A DNA stretch of 64,000 bases from Bacillus sp. CH30_1T (GCF_008364765.1 NZ_VTUY01000007.1:134884-198883); one strand, 5' to 3'. Shown: positions 16,382 to 24,893, numbered from the stretch's first letter. Numbers and translations are program-made. Notes: a model not told the origin generated them from the sequence alone.

Positions 16382-16888
16382 TTATTTAGTTGAAATTTCC
16401 AATACCTCATCTTGTCCTGCTGTAACAGACGTCAACTCTTTTTTCACTAGTTCAGCCATGTCATCACCGTTTGTTAAGATGATTGGTGTGATGGTACTTT
16501 TTGCTTTTTCTTTCACAAGGTCTAAGTCATACGTAATTAATGGATCTCCCACATTCACTTTGGACCCTTCTGAAACATATGCTTCAAAGCCTTCACCGTT
16601 CATTGAGACTGTTTCAAGACCGATGTGGATAAGTATTTCAGCACCGTTTTTTGCTTTGATTCCAACAGCGTGCTTTGTTGGGAAAAGCTGCATGATTTCG
16701 CCGTCTACAGGTGAAACCACTTTACCTACTGTAGGATCAATCGCAATCCCATCTCCCATCATCTTTTGAGAAAATACTGGATCTGGAACCTCTTCTAGTG
16801 ATTTTAATGTACCCGTTAAAGGCGCTACTGCATGAACGGTTTTAGGTGCCTCTTCTTTTTTACCGAAAAGCTTTTTTAACATATTCAT
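16382..16888 (-). CDS. ypqE: PTS glucose-type EIIA component
   Basis: 168 residues, with GGAAGG about nine bases upstream of the ATG. It is a free-standing EIIA-Glc domain. LFPTKHAVGIKAKNGAEILIHIGLETV holds the two active-site histidines (near residues 76 and 91, the second phosphorylated by HPr), followed by GEGFEAYVSEGSKVNVGDPL. It would pass phosphate from HPr to an EIIB/C permease encoded elsewhere. It lies downstream of msrA-msrB, as in B. subtilis. Confidence 0.93.
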   Translation of the reverse strand: MNMLKKLFGKKEEAPKTVHAVAPLTGTLKSLEEVPDPVFSQKMMGDGIAIDPTVGKVVSPVDGEIMQLFPTKHAVGIKAKNGAEILIHIGLETVSMNGEGFEAYVSEGSKVNVGDPLITYDLDLVKEKAKSTITPIILTNGDDMAELVKKELTSVTAGQDEVLEISTK

Positions 16889-16991
16889 TCACCTTCCTAT
16901 ATTTATTTTATATACACATTTGTAGCTCAATGTAAACATGAGAAAGTCTATTTTAGCACATATGTGAAGAGTTTCACAACACTTCATTATT

Positions 16992-17414
16992 TTAGAATAA
17001 CTTTTTATATTCCCCGTATCCCTCTTCGTCAAGCTTTTCTGCCGGGATAAATCGAAGAGCGGCTGAATTAATACAGTATCGAAGCTTGGCTGGTCCCGGT
17101 CCATCATTAAAGACATGACCCAGGTGAGAATCTGCTTCTTTACTCCTCACTTCCGTTCTGACCATAAAATGACTGCGGTCTTCTTTTTCAGTGACTTCCT
17201 CTTCATCTATCGGCTTTGTAAAACTTGGCCAACCACAGCCGGCATCATATTTATCTTTTGAGCTAAAGAGAGGTTTACCTGAGACGATATCTACATAGAT
17301 TCCCTCTTCAAACGTATTCCAATACTCATTACTAAAAGGAGGTTCAGTACCATTCTTCTGTGTGACATCATATTGTTCAGGAGTTAACGTTTTCTTTAAA
17401 TCTTCTTTACTCAT
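16992..17414 (-). CDS. msrB: Peptide-methionine (R)-S-oxide reductase MsrB
   Basis: 140 residues from the ATG at 17414, with GGAGGG seven bases upstream; the start overlaps the msrA stop as ATGA. It reduces methionine-R-sulfoxide in proteins. Key motifs are [34 protein letters not shown] and the catalytic cysteine in [12 protein letters not shown]. The CxxC zinc pairs of some MsrB types are absent. Confidence 0.95.
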   Translation of the reverse strand: MSKEDLKKTLTPEQYDVTQKNGTEPPFSNEYWNTFEEGIYVDIVSGKPLFSSKDKYDAGCGWPSFTKPIDEEEVTEKEDRSHFMVRTEVRSKEADSHLGHVFNDGPGPAKLRYCINSAALRFIPAEKLDEEGYGEYKKLF

Positions 17415-17953
17415 TTCTCTTCCCTCCAATGATTTTCAATAAATGCTATTCTTCCAGACCCTCTGCTGTATCGATTATAATGACCAGGGTTTTTTTTGTA
17501 ATAACCCTGATGATACTCCTCTGCAGGATAAAATTCCTTCGCTGGCAGAATTTGAGTCGCAACCGGCTTTTGAAACTTACCTGACTGCCCAAGTTTCTTT
17601 TTAGATTCTTCCGCCAGCTTTTTTTGCTCTTCATTGTGGTAGAAAATAACCGTTTTATACGAATGTCCACGGTCAAAGAATTGCCCGCCTGGATCGGTTG
17701 GGTCAATTTGCTGCCAATATACTTCCAGTAATTTATCGTAAGGAAACACTGATGGATCGTATTCAATTTGAACGGCCTCATAATGACCAGTCGTTTCTGA
17801 GCATACTTCATTATAAGTTGGATTCGGAACGGATCCTCCCGTGTAACCTGAAATCACACTGTTAATCCCTGGCTGTTCATCAAATGGTTTCACCATGCAC
17901 CAAAAGCAGCCTCCGGCAAATGTAGCTTTTTCATAATGTAAAGCTTCCGACAT
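17411..17953 (-). CDS. msrA: Peptide-methionine (S)-S-oxide reductase MsrA
   Basis: 180 residues from the ATG at 17953 (AAAGG nine bases upstream; earlier ATGs at 17962 and 17959 overlap that site). It reduces methionine-S-sulfoxide. The catalytic motif FAGGCFWC is near residues 11-18, with [32 protein letters not shown] and [10 protein letters not shown] following. It is translationally coupled to msrB. Confidence 0.95.
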   Translation of the reverse strand: MSEALHYEKATFAGGCFWCMVKPFDEQPGINSVISGYTGGSVPNPTYNEVCSETTGHYEAVQIEYDPSVFPYDKLLEVYWQQIDPTDPGGQFFDRGHSYKTVIFYHNEEQKKLAEESKKKLGQSGKFQKPVATQILPAKEFYPAEEYHQGYYKKNPGHYNRYSRGSGRIAFIENHWREEK

Positions 17954-18069
17954 GCTCATCATCCTTTCTATTTCATTCTACTCACTATTCCCTTTGTAAG
18001 AGATTTTAACGCATTCAAGTTAAAAGGGAAAATATTAAGCTTGTTGAATTGGTTTAAAGGTAACAATGT

Positions 18070-18101
18070 AAAAATAGACCCTGGAGTCATCCAGGGTCTA
18101 T
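18070..18101 (-). terminator. Terminator after the rsgA-like gene
   Basis: TAGACCCTGG pairs with CCAGGGTCTA around a 6-nt loop, followed by TTTTT on the minus strand. Confidence 0.9.
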
Positions 18102-18111
18102 CGTACATCAA

Positions 18112-19137
18112 TTATTTAAGCTTTCTCTGCTTACCGATATTCTTCCATTTTTTTCGTTCTAACGACTCCAGTCGCTTATTCCCTTTTCTCTCCATGTAGG
18201 CAATTTCCCTTTGCAATTTCAGATAATGCGCGAATCGTTCCTCTGACAGAGTACCCTCTTGTATCGCTGTTCTAACCTTACAACCAGGTTCATCCTCATG
18301 ACGACAATCGGTGAATCTGCATTGAAGTGCCAACTCTTCAATATCGTTATACTGTGTGGAAAGTCCTTCTTGTCCCTGCCATATTTGAATCTCCCTCATA
18401 CCGGGCGTATCAATGATGGATGCACCACTATCCAATAAGAATAATTCTCTGTGTGTTGTGGTATGGCGCCCTTTATCGTCTGATTCCCTAATTTGTTTGG
18501 TCTTTTGAACGTCATCTCCTACAAGAAGATTGACTAGGGTCGATTTACCCACACCAGAAGAACCGACAAGCGCAACCGTTTTGCCCTTTTCCAGATAGGG
18601 ATGCAATTCCTCAATTCCCTCATGATTTACAGCGCTTATTGCTAACACTTTAACCCCGAGCAATGCCCTTTCAACTTCTCTCTTTTTCTCCTCGATATCC
18701 TCACATGTGTCGGATTTTGTAAGAACGATAACGGGATTTGCTCCACTCTCCCAGCAGAGAAGTACATACCGCTCCATCCGTTTACTGTTTAAGTCGTCAT
18801 TTAAAGAAGATAGAATAAATACGGTGTCTATATTCGTAGCAATGATTTGCTCTTCTGCTTCTTCCCCTGCCTTCTTTCTTGAAAACTTACTCGTTCGGTG
18901 CAACACCTTTTCTATGATTGCGCCTTCCTCGCTTAGGAGAATCCAATCCCCCACTGCAGGAAGGTCTTCCCGCTTAACCGTTTGGAACCTGAGCTTCCCT
19001 GAGATTTTACTTAATCGATCTTCTGTTTTGGTCATGACCATGAAGGCACCCTTTTGTTCGGTCACAACTCTTCCTAACATGTATCCTTCTTCTTCAAGGT
19101 GTTCCACCATTTCAAATACATTTTCTCTGTTATTCAA
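18112..19137 (-). CDS. rsgA: RsgA/YjeQ-family ribosome-dependent GTPase (second type)
   Basis: 341 residues from a TTG at 19137, with GGGAGG seven bases upstream. An OB-fold head (GKLRFQTVKREDLPAVGDWILL) is followed by a circularly permuted GTPase domain: ATNIDTVFILSSLN, NPVIVLTKSD (G4), AISAVNHEG (G5), ALVGSSGVGKSTLVN (G1), GRHTTTHRE (G2) and IDTPGMRE (G3). The C-terminal zinc site is CRFTDCRHEDEPGC. The family acts in 30S subunit maturation. It is longer than the CpgA/YloQ type, and most Bacillus also carry that copy elsewhere, so this may be a specialised paralogue. Its leader region is unusual (19137-19370). Confidence 0.92.
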   Translation of the reverse strand: MNNRENVFEMVEHLEEEGYMLGRVVTEQKGAFMVMTKTEDRLSKISGKLRFQTVKREDLPAVGDWILLSEEGAIIEKVLHRTSKFSRKKAGEEAEEQIIATNIDTVFILSSLNDDLNSKRMERYVLLCWESGANPVIVLTKSDTCEDIEEKKREVERALLGVKVLAISAVNHEGIEELHPYLEKGKTVALVGSSGVGKSTLVNLLVGDDVQKTKQIRESDDKGRHTTTHRELFLLDSGASIIDTPGMREIQIWQGQEGLSTQYNDIEELALQCRFTDCRHEDEPGCKVRTAIQEGTLSEERFAHYLKLQREIAYMERKGNKRLESLERKKWKNIGKQRKLK

Positions 19138-19159
19138 TTTAGTTCCTCCCAAAAATTAA

Positions 19160-19196
19160 AAAATCCGTTGCGTGATTCAACACGTCAACGGATTTT
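19160..19196 (-). terminator. Attenuator-type terminator in the rsgA leader
   Basis: Minus-strand arms AAAATCCGTTG(A)CGTG and CACGCAACGGATTTT pair around a 6-nt loop, then TTTTTTAATTTTT runs straight into the GGGAGG site of rsgA. A terminator placed within about ten bases of its own gene's ribosome binding site implies readthrough control. The 5' arm segment 19181-19189 is also exactly complementary to 19239-19247 upstream. Confidence 0.8.
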
Positions 19197-19215
19197 CAAG
19201 TTTGAAAGAAAAAAA

Positions 19216-19308
19216 TCAGTTTATCCCGTTAAAAGTGAGTTGACGTGCAGAACCATTACGAAGCATATTATTTAGTTTACTTTTATAACAAATCAATAAT
19301 AAGTTCAT
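19216..19308 (-). CDS. Putative 30-aa leader peptide of the rsgA attenuator
   Basis: 30 codons from an ATG at 19308 (MNLLLICYKSKLNNMLRNGS...) with GGTGA six or seven bases upstream, ending 20 bases before the terminator arm. A promoter (19342-19370) sits about 30 bases upstream of it. Codons 21-24 contain the strand CACGTCAAC that can pair with the terminator 5' arm. Also, AAAGTGGGT around the leader's own ribosome site can pair with ACTCACTTT in codons 23-26. The location and these pairings, rather than the peptide sequence, suggest a cis-acting leader ORF. No homologue is known to me. Confidence 0.55.
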   Translation of the reverse strand: MNLLLICYKSKLNNMLRNGSARQLTFNGIN

Positions 19309-19341
19309 ATGTCATCACCCACTTTCTCAATTATTAATTTT

Positions 19342-19370
19342 ATTATCCAGTATTTTCTTCTAAATTGCAA
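19342..19370 (-). promoter_or_regulatory. Sigma-A promoter of the rsgA leader
   Basis: TTGCAA (19365-19370), a 17-base spacer and GATAAT (19342-19347) on the minus strand. The predicted transcript start near 19335 leaves a leader of about 200 nt before rsgA. Confidence 0.6.
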
Positions 19371-19465
19371 GTGATTTTTCTGATTTTTTCAAAAGATAGG
19401 TACTTTCACCATTTTTCCTCCTCCGCATAATCTATTGTGTTAATAAACAAAAGGGAGAGATACGG

Positions 19466-20206
19466 ATGAGCCAACACGATTATTTGAATAAAGCGGCGAT
19501 GTATGACTTATTATCCGGTTATTATAAATACTCAGATCCATCCATGCATATTCATTACTATCAAAAACATTTAAAATACATGAGGCTGGCTTTGCAAGCA
19601 CAGCGCGCTGATATGACTACATCCACCCAGCCTTCTTATGTTCGCGTATTACATGCTGTACCCGATGCACCAAATGTGGATGTTTACGTGAATGGAAACC
19701 GTGTTTTAAGGGATGTGGCCTTTAAGGATGTAAGTGATTATTTAACATTACCGGCTGGGAAATATCATATTGATGTTTATCCTGCTGGTACAAGTGTGAC
19801 GACTGTTATAAGCAAAAAAGTAAAAATCGACCCTGGCAAAATTTATACTCTCGCCGCTGTAGGTACTCTAAATAAACTACAACTCCTTCCGTTCATTGAT
19901 GACCCGACGGTTCCAAGCGGAGAAACAAAAGTTAAATTCATTCATCTTTCCCCTGACTCCCCTGCAGTGGATATCGCAGTAAAAGGTGGAGACGTCATAT
20001 TTCCGAATGTAGCATTCAAGCAAGCTAGCGATTATCTTGGATTAACTCCAATGACAGTCAACTTGGAGGCAAGAGTGGCAGGGAGTAAAAATACGGTCCT
20101 AAGTGTTCCGAATGTTCAATTAAGCCCTAATCAAGCTTACACCATCGTAGCTGTTGGGTTAGCCAACGGAACCCCCGAATTAGAAGCCATTCTATTAAAA
20201 GGATAA
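19466..20206 (+). CDS. DUF4397 two-repeat protein without a signal peptide
   Basis: 246 residues, with AGGGAGAG about seven bases before the ATG. Residues 1-50 are polar and Tyr/His-rich (MSQHDYLNKAAMYDLLSGYYKY), with neither signal peptide nor membrane helix. Two DUF4397 repeats follow: YVRVLHAVPDAPNVDVYVNG (about 57-76) with SDYLTLPAGKYHIDVYPAG, and VKFIHLSPDSPAVDIAVKGG (about 156-175) with SDYLGLTPMTVNLEARVAG. Most DUF4397 proteins are secreted, so the N-terminus is odd. Function unknown; a coat or surface protein exported another way is possible. Confidence 0.85.
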   Translation: MSQHDYLNKAAMYDLLSGYYKYSDPSMHIHYYQKHLKYMRLALQAQRADMTTSTQPSYVRVLHAVPDAPNVDVYVNGNRVLRDVAFKDVSDYLTLPAGKYHIDVYPAGTSVTTVISKKVKIDPGKIYTLAAVGTLNKLQLLPFIDDPTVPSGETKVKFIHLSPDSPAVDIAVKGGDVIFPNVAFKQASDYLGLTPMTVNLEARVAGSKNTVLSVPNVQLSPNQAYTIVAVGLANGTPELEAILLKG

Positions 20207-20249
20207 TCACGTCTGTGTTCCGGTTTGTGCCTACTTACGTATGTATACG

Positions 20250-20285
20250 AAAAAAGGTGGCTTCCATCAGGAGGCCACCTTTTTC
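20250..20285. terminator. Bidirectional terminator between DUF4397 gene and ypmS
   Basis: AGGTGGC and GCCACCT with inner TTCC/GGA pairing, flanked by A and T runs on both sides. Confidence 0.88.
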
Positions 20286-20873
20286 CTATTGAGCACGATC
20301 TACTGGTACTAACAACCGGAATGAAATATTATCTTCCTTTAAATTAAATTCGTTCGCTCTTACTTTAATATCACTCTTCAATTTCATGTCCTGTAATGAA
20401 ACGTAGATTAATTCATCTGTAGGTTGTATCTTCACCCATTCCGGAAAGTTATATGAATCTCTCATTACCTTCAATACGTATGAAACCGGCAGATTTAATT
20501 GTCCTACTGATATGGATTTCTGTTTCAGGAGGATGTCTCCATTTTCCAGTGCTTTAGGTTCAAAATCCAGCTTAAAGTCTAAGTTTGATGTAAATACCGG
20601 AACAGACCCCATTAATTCCACGTCGTCTTTTAGCTGAACCTTATAATCAACAGGTCCCTTCATTCCTTCAGCTTCAATATAATGTTCAATAATCAGATTT
20701 AAATCCTTTTTGTTTGTTTCTACATTAAATCCTACTTCTTGATTGGTGTTTTTGTTGCTTTTAGGCAGTGCATCATCTTTAATCGGCATAAAAATCATTG
20801 AAACAATGATGGCTAATCCTATTAATACCACTCCTAAAAGAACAAAAAAACCGACCTTCCATTTGTTCTTCAT
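20286..20873 (-). CDS. ypmS: YpmS family membrane-anchored protein
   Basis: 195 residues, with GAGGAG eight bases before the ATG inside the end of ypmR (ATGA overlap). One N-terminal transmembrane anchor (about 7-29, VGFFVLLGVVLIGLAIIVSMIF) is followed by an extracellular beta-rich domain with MGSVPVFTSNLDFKLDFEP and LPVSYVLKVMRD. It is YpmS by sequence and by its pairing with ypmR. Likely a cell-envelope role with the YpmR lipase-like protein; no known activity. Confidence 0.9.
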   Translation of the reverse strand: MKNKWKVGFFVLLGVVLIGLAIIVSMIFMPIKDDALPKSNKNTNQEVGFNVETNKKDLNLIIEHYIEAEGMKGPVDYKVQLKDDVELMGSVPVFTSNLDFKLDFEPKALENGDILLKQKSISVGQLNLPVSYVLKVMRDSYNFPEWVKIQPTDELIYVSLQDMKLKSDIKVRANEFNLKEDNISFRLLVPVDRAQ

Positions 20874-21700
20874 GACGGCTGCTCCTCTTCCTCAACAGGT
20901 TTCTTTCTATCTGTCAATGTAGCTAATGTTTCCCCTTTTGTCAGGTTAATAAACATGCGATCTGCAATCATTTTATAGCCTTCATCATTTGGGTGAAAGT
21001 AGTCTTCAAATAATAAAGTATCCCCTGCATCAATAAATAAGTCCTCTATCTTAACGAATAAGGTTTTATCATAATCTGAAAGAATCTCCCGGCTGGCATC
21101 ATTCCAATCATGAATCACCTGGTTGACTTCTTCAATATCAGAAAACCATGTATTGAATGGATTATATAACCCTACTAGTACGATTCCTGCATTTGGGTTA
21201 TAGCTCCTGATCGTCTCAATGATTTCTTGTAACCGCAATTGGTATTGTCGTTTCTCTTCCTGAAACACTTCTAACTTCAAGTGTGAAAGATTTTCACGGA
21301 AAATTTTCATAACGTCGTTACCGCCAATCGTGATCATAACTAAATTTGCTTGTTCAATAGATATTTTCACATCTTCTTTTTTCAATCTTTTTAATAATTG
21401 GTCGGTACGGTTCCCTCTTACCCCATAGTTATGAAATTGGGCGTCTTTTACTCCATCCAGTGATTCCAGATGTTTCTCTAAGTAAGGGACATATCCACCC
21501 TTTTTCGTACTATCACCTACACCTTGAGTCAATGAATCGCCCACTGAAACAACTTTTAAGTTCTTCGGTATGAAGGTTTCGTTCGGATTATCTTTATCCC
21601 ACATGGATACTTCTCTTGTAATATGCTCAGCAGCATCTTCTAACGAACATCCTGACAGGAAAAAAACAAAAGCGAGCATGATAATCGGTAGTTTTTTCAT
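20870..21700 (-). CDS. ypmR: GDSL/SGNH hydrolase lipoprotein YpmR
   Basis: 276 residues from the ATG at 21700, six bases after GAGGTG. The lipobox LSGC has Cys18, so the protein should be tethered outside the cell. SGNH blocks are visible: VSVGDSLTQGVGD (catalytic Ser), GVRGNRTDQLL (Gly), ITIGGNDVMK (Asn) and DYFHPNDEGYKMIADRM (Asp-x-x-His). It would hydrolyse an ester, perhaps on a lipid or wall polymer. Translationally coupled to ypmS. Confidence 0.93.
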   Translation of the reverse strand: MKKLPIIMLAFVFFLSGCSLEDAAEHITREVSMWDKDNPNETFIPKNLKVVSVGDSLTQGVGDSTKKGGYVPYLEKHLESLDGVKDAQFHNYGVRGNRTDQLLKRLKKEDVKISIEQANLVMITIGGNDVMKIFRENLSHLKLEVFQEEKRQYQLRLQEIIETIRSYNPNAGIVLVGLYNPFNTWFSDIEEVNQVIHDWNDASREILSDYDKTLFVKIEDLFIDAGDTLLFEDYFHPNDEGYKMIADRMFINLTKGETLATLTDRKKPVEEEEQPS

Positions 21701-21820
21701 ATGCGTCACCTCGCTTGCACTTTAGTATTATTATATCACGCTTGTTTCGTCATGAAACCTTTGTAAACAAATCATTAAGAACATGTAAATTTTTATGGCA
21801 TTGTCACTCTTGTTCATTAA

Positions 21821-22798
21821 CTATCGGCTGGGACCAGATTTTAACGTCTCAAATACCTCTGTGATAAACTGCCTATAGTTGAACTGCTTTGCGATCTTAT
21901 GGACCTGCCAATTTTCTTTTTCCTTTGACTGCCTAAAATCTCCTATGCTCTGACCAAAAGTCCAGCCTGTATTGGTGGCAACCCGGATAGGAACTTCTTC
22001 AAACACCATTTTATCGCCATCCGCAAGAGTCCACATTGCCAATAAGTCATGCAGGGGACTACCCGAAATATCAGGATACGTTTTCTTATAGAACTTATAG
22101 TAATAATCCACCATCGGTTTGATGATCTGCCCGACTTTGTCATTTGAATTCACATAAAATTCATGGAGATGATCAATCATAGCAGGTGTTACAAGAGCAT
22201 ACATGGTTACATCTAAGGGGATGAGATGAATTTGTTTGGGGGCGAGTTGAATCAAGATATTGGCAGCATAAGGATCGCCATAGAAATTCGCTTCTGCCGT
22301 CGGGGTCACATTCCCCGGTACATGAAATGCACCTCCCATAACATAAAATTCTTTTACCTTTTTCATAGTTTCCGGATAAAGCACAAAGGCAGTTGCCAAG
22401 GAAGTCAATCGACCGGCAGAGTATATATATAATTCACCGGCATACTTATCAATTAGTGCATTGATTTCATAAAAGTTTTCGGTTATTTCTGAGTTTTCGA
22501 GTTCTATATCATCAAGGGTTATCGGTCCCAATCCTTCCAAACCGTGTACATCCGGATAGAATTGTGGTTGTATGCCCGTTAAAGCAGAGACCGCTCCCCC
22601 GATAACAGGTATATCGGTGATTCCGGTAATACTTTGAAGATATTTGACGTTTTTCAATGCACTCGCTTTAGAGACATTACCATAATCAGAAACAATTCCT
22701 ACAACTTCAATCGTATCACTATAGTAAGCATATAATACTGCGACAATGTCATCGATCCCAAAGTCTGAAATCACCAATACTTTTTTCTTATCAGTCAA
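21821..22798 (-). CDS. Inosine/uridine-preferring nucleoside hydrolase family
   Basis: 325 residues from a TTG at 22798 with AAAGGAAG nine bases upstream; a TTG at 22828 has no site. The calcium-binding head reads VLVISDFGIDDIVAVLYA: the Asp equivalents of Asp10, Asp14 and Asp15 are present, but the first Asp of the usual DTDPG is Ile and the Pro is Phe. MGGAFHVPGNVTPTAEANFYGDPYAA and SPLHDLLAMW (last calcium Asp) are conserved. The family cleaves the N-glycosidic bond of ribonucleosides. The altered head is unusual and may shift specificity. Confidence 0.88.
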   Translation of the reverse strand: MTDKKKVLVISDFGIDDIVAVLYAYYSDTIEVVGIVSDYGNVSKASALKNVKYLQSITGITDIPVIGGAVSALTGIQPQFYPDVHGLEGLGPITLDDIELENSEITENFYEINALIDKYAGELYIYSAGRLTSLATAFVLYPETMKKVKEFYVMGGAFHVPGNVTPTAEANFYGDPYAANILIQLAPKQIHLIPLDVTMYALVTPAMIDHLHEFYVNSNDKVGQIIKPMVDYYYKFYKKTYPDISGSPLHDLLAMWTLADGDKMVFEEVPIRVATNTGWTFGQSIGDFRQSKEKENWQVHKIAKQFNYRQFITEVFETLKSGPSR

Positions 22799-23020
22799 GT
22801 CCGGCCACTTCCTTTCTTTTGATTTCAATTTAATAAGAAAGAATCATTTTTTTATCTATCGGCGAGATCAGGCCAAACTTCTTACCTATTATACTTCTAT
22901 GATATGATTGCATTGGTTATGAGGACGCAATAAGATTCATAAAATCATCAAGGAAAGGTACAAACCTGCTTTTTAAAAAGTGGTACAATACAGTTATAAT
23001 CGCATAGGGAAGGGGAACGA

Positions 23021-23506
23021 ATGAAGAAAAATCTCTTATTATATTTCACTGTTGTTATTGGATTATTAGGCATTCTTGCGGGTTGCTCAAGCAATCAGGA
23101 GGAGGAAGCTCATCATGATCATACAGCCGCCAATGGGGATCTTCGGGAAGAAACTGATTCGGTTGACACACTTCCCTCTTTTCTCGATGATAAGGACGAC
23201 AATATGAAGCTAATCTATTCTTCAGCTGCTAAAAACCCTGATCTGTTACAATATATCCCTTGTTATTGCGGGTGCGGTGATTCTGCCGGGCACGAGAGCA
23301 ATCTGAACTGCTTTGTTTACGAAATAAAAGGGAAAAAAGTGGTATGGGATGATCACGGTACCAGGTGTCAGGTGTGTTTGGAAATTGCGGCAGAATCCAT
23401 TGTGAAGTACAAGAATGGAGAATCCATCAAGCAAATTAGAAACTTTATTGATGAACAATATAATGAAGGTTACGCTAAGCCTACACCGACGCCTATGCCT
23501 TCATAA
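23021..23506 (+). CDS. PCYCGC-motif lipoprotein
   Basis: 161 residues; GGGAAGGGG is a few bases upstream of the ATG. Lipobox LAGC puts the lipidated Cys at 22, followed by an acidic linker containing HHDHT. The core has IPCYCGCGDSAGHESNLNCFV and GTRCQVC, giving six closely placed Cys residues typical of the PCYCGC family. The His and Cys clusters point to metal binding at the outer membrane face. Function is not established. It has its own terminator and faces the degV gene. Confidence 0.88.
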   Translation: MKKNLLLYFTVVIGLLGILAGCSSNQEEEAHHDHTAANGDLREETDSVDTLPSFLDDKDDNMKLIYSSAAKNPDLLQYIPCYCGCGDSAGHESNLNCFVYEIKGKKVVWDDHGTRCQVCLEIAAESIVKYKNGESIKQIRNFIDEQYNEGYAKPTPTPMPS

Positions 23507-23510
23507 TTAT

Positions 23511-23540
23511 AAAAAACAGCAGATGATTCTGCTGTTTTTT
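23511..23540 (+). terminator. Terminator after the PCYCGC gene
   Basis: CAGCAGA and TCTGCTG with flanking A and T runs. Confidence 0.88.
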
Positions 23541-23547
23541 AAAATAG

Positions 23548-23577
23548 AAAAAAGCGAAAGGAAAATTCCCTTTCGCC
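23548..23577 (-). terminator. Terminator after degV (first copy)
   Basis: GCGAAAGG and CCTTTCGC around AAAATTC, with a T tract on the minus strand. Confidence 0.8.
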
Positions 23578-23587
23578 TCTGGTTAGA

Positions 23588-24439
23588 TCAATCAGTGTAA
23601 TACATAAATCCTATCGCACCAATTCCTGTGTGGGTACTGATGATTGGTGTGGTCGGAACTATATCGATTTGGTCGTAACCTGTTTTCTCGATAATCTTTG
23701 CCTTAAGATTTTGAGCCAACTGCAGACCATCGGCATGAACAAGCCCTACACCACGAATTGTCTTCCCTTTTACATCGTCTAAAAATTGCGTTGTTAAGTA
23801 TTTTACTACCTGTGAATGGCTTCGAACCTTTGCGACTGGAGTGTATTCGCCCCCTTCTAATGAAGCGATTGGTTTAATATTTAGCAAGGAACCGATCATT
23901 GCACGTCCCTTTCCGATTCTACCGCCTTTTGCAAGGTTCTCAAGTGTATCTACCACAACGAACAAGTTTGTATTCTGACGGATTGTTTCAACTGTTTTCA
24001 GAATTTCTTCCAATGGTTTTCCTTCTTTAGCAAGTTTGGCAGCTTCGATTACCTGAAAGGCAAGTCCTTTAGAAATAAAGCGTGAATCTACAACCGCCAC
24101 ATCTGATGAAGACATTTCTGCAGCAGACTCGGCTGAACGCACTGTACCACTCATTCCACCTGTCATATGTATGGATAAAACTTTCGAACCATCTTTTCCT
24201 AATTCATCATAAAGTTCTACAAATGTTCCTGCAGATGGCTGCGAACTTTTTGGTAATTCCTTAGAAGCTTTCATTTTTTCCAGAAAGCTAAGTGGCGAAA
24301 GATCTACTCTATCTAAATATGTCTCTCCGTCGATTGAAATGGATAGAGGAACTACATGAATATCTAGTTCCTTTACGATCTCATCTGATAAATCTACTGT
24401 TGAGTCTGTTACAATCTTAATTTTGGTCAATTTTGCCAC
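23588..24439 (-). CDS. DegV family fatty-acid-binding protein
   Basis: 283 residues. It shows the DegV signature IVTDSTVDLS (about 9-18), SQPSAGTFVELYDEL, SIHMTGGMSGTVRSAE (fatty-acid headgroup Ser/Thr), DSRFISKGLAFQVIEAAK and the C-terminal THTGIGAIGFMYYTD. DegV/FakB proteins bind a fatty acid for phosphorylation by FakA. FakA is not encoded here. A second, divergent copy is at 35461-36324. Confidence 0.93.
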   Translation of the reverse strand: MAKLTKIKIVTDSTVDLSDEIVKELDIHVVPLSISIDGETYLDRVDLSPLSFLEKMKASKELPKSSQPSAGTFVELYDELGKDGSKVLSIHMTGGMSGTVRSAESAAEMSSSDVAVVDSRFISKGLAFQVIEAAKLAKEGKPLEEILKTVETIRQNTNLFVVVDTLENLAKGGRIGKGRAMIGSLLNIKPIASLEGGEYTPVAKVRSHSQVVKYLTTQFLDDVKGKTIRGVGLVHADGLQLAQNLKAKIIEKTGYDQIDIVPTTPIISTHTGIGAIGFMYYTD

Positions 24440-24590
24440 ATCCTATCTCCCATATCATTAGTATTATATCGTTAAATGCCAAGGAATTAAATAGATACGA
24501 AGGATTTCCACAACCGGTTGTCTAAATTGATATATATTTTTGAACGTGTAATGTCGATAATTGTTTCATACATGTAAAGATATTGATATA

Positions 24591-24631
24591 AAAAGGACTG
24601 GTCCCACGTAACATTACGCTAAAGACCAGTT
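24591..24631 (-). terminator. Terminator after ypmP
   Basis: ACTGGTC and GACCAGT arms with a long loop holding an ACGTAA/TTACGC pairing, then TTTTT on the minus strand. Confidence 0.75.
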
Positions 24632-24641
24632 CCCAAGAGAA

Positions 24642-24893
24642 TTATGCATTATTCTTTAACTCTTCTGATTGATAAATTTCTTCATACTCTGACCATTTCG
24701 TCGTTCTCTTTAAATGTTCTCTAAAACTGTACATGGTCTTAGGCCCATTCTGATTGACAACCTTTGAAATGAATTGATGAAGCCTCAGGTTTACCCTTAG
24801 ATAGAGCGGGTTATCTTCCTTCATGACAGGAACTTCTAAGATTTTGACCTTCCATCCATCCTTTGATTTGAACTCAATGGTTTTTGTCAGCAA
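24642..24893 (-). CDS. ypmP: YpmP family protein (DUF2535)
   Basis: 83 residues if it starts at the TTG at 24893, nine bases after AAGAGG; a GTG at 24914 would add seven residues. It reads LLTKTIEFKSKDGWKVKILEVPV, then a helical half with FREHLKRTTKWSEYEEIYQ, matching DUF2535/YpmP. Cytosolic, function unknown. Confidence 0.85.
   Translation of the reverse strand: MLTKTIEFKSKDGWKVKILEVPVMKEDNPLYLRVNLRLHQFISKVVNQNGPKTMYSFREHLKRTTKWSEYEEIYQSEELKNNA

Noticed and set aside
19395..19430. Seven-codon ORF after GGAGGAGG (MVKVPIF) upstream of the rsgA leader promoter
   Set aside because: It lies upstream of the predicted promoter, so it would not be on the leader transcript; too short to support.
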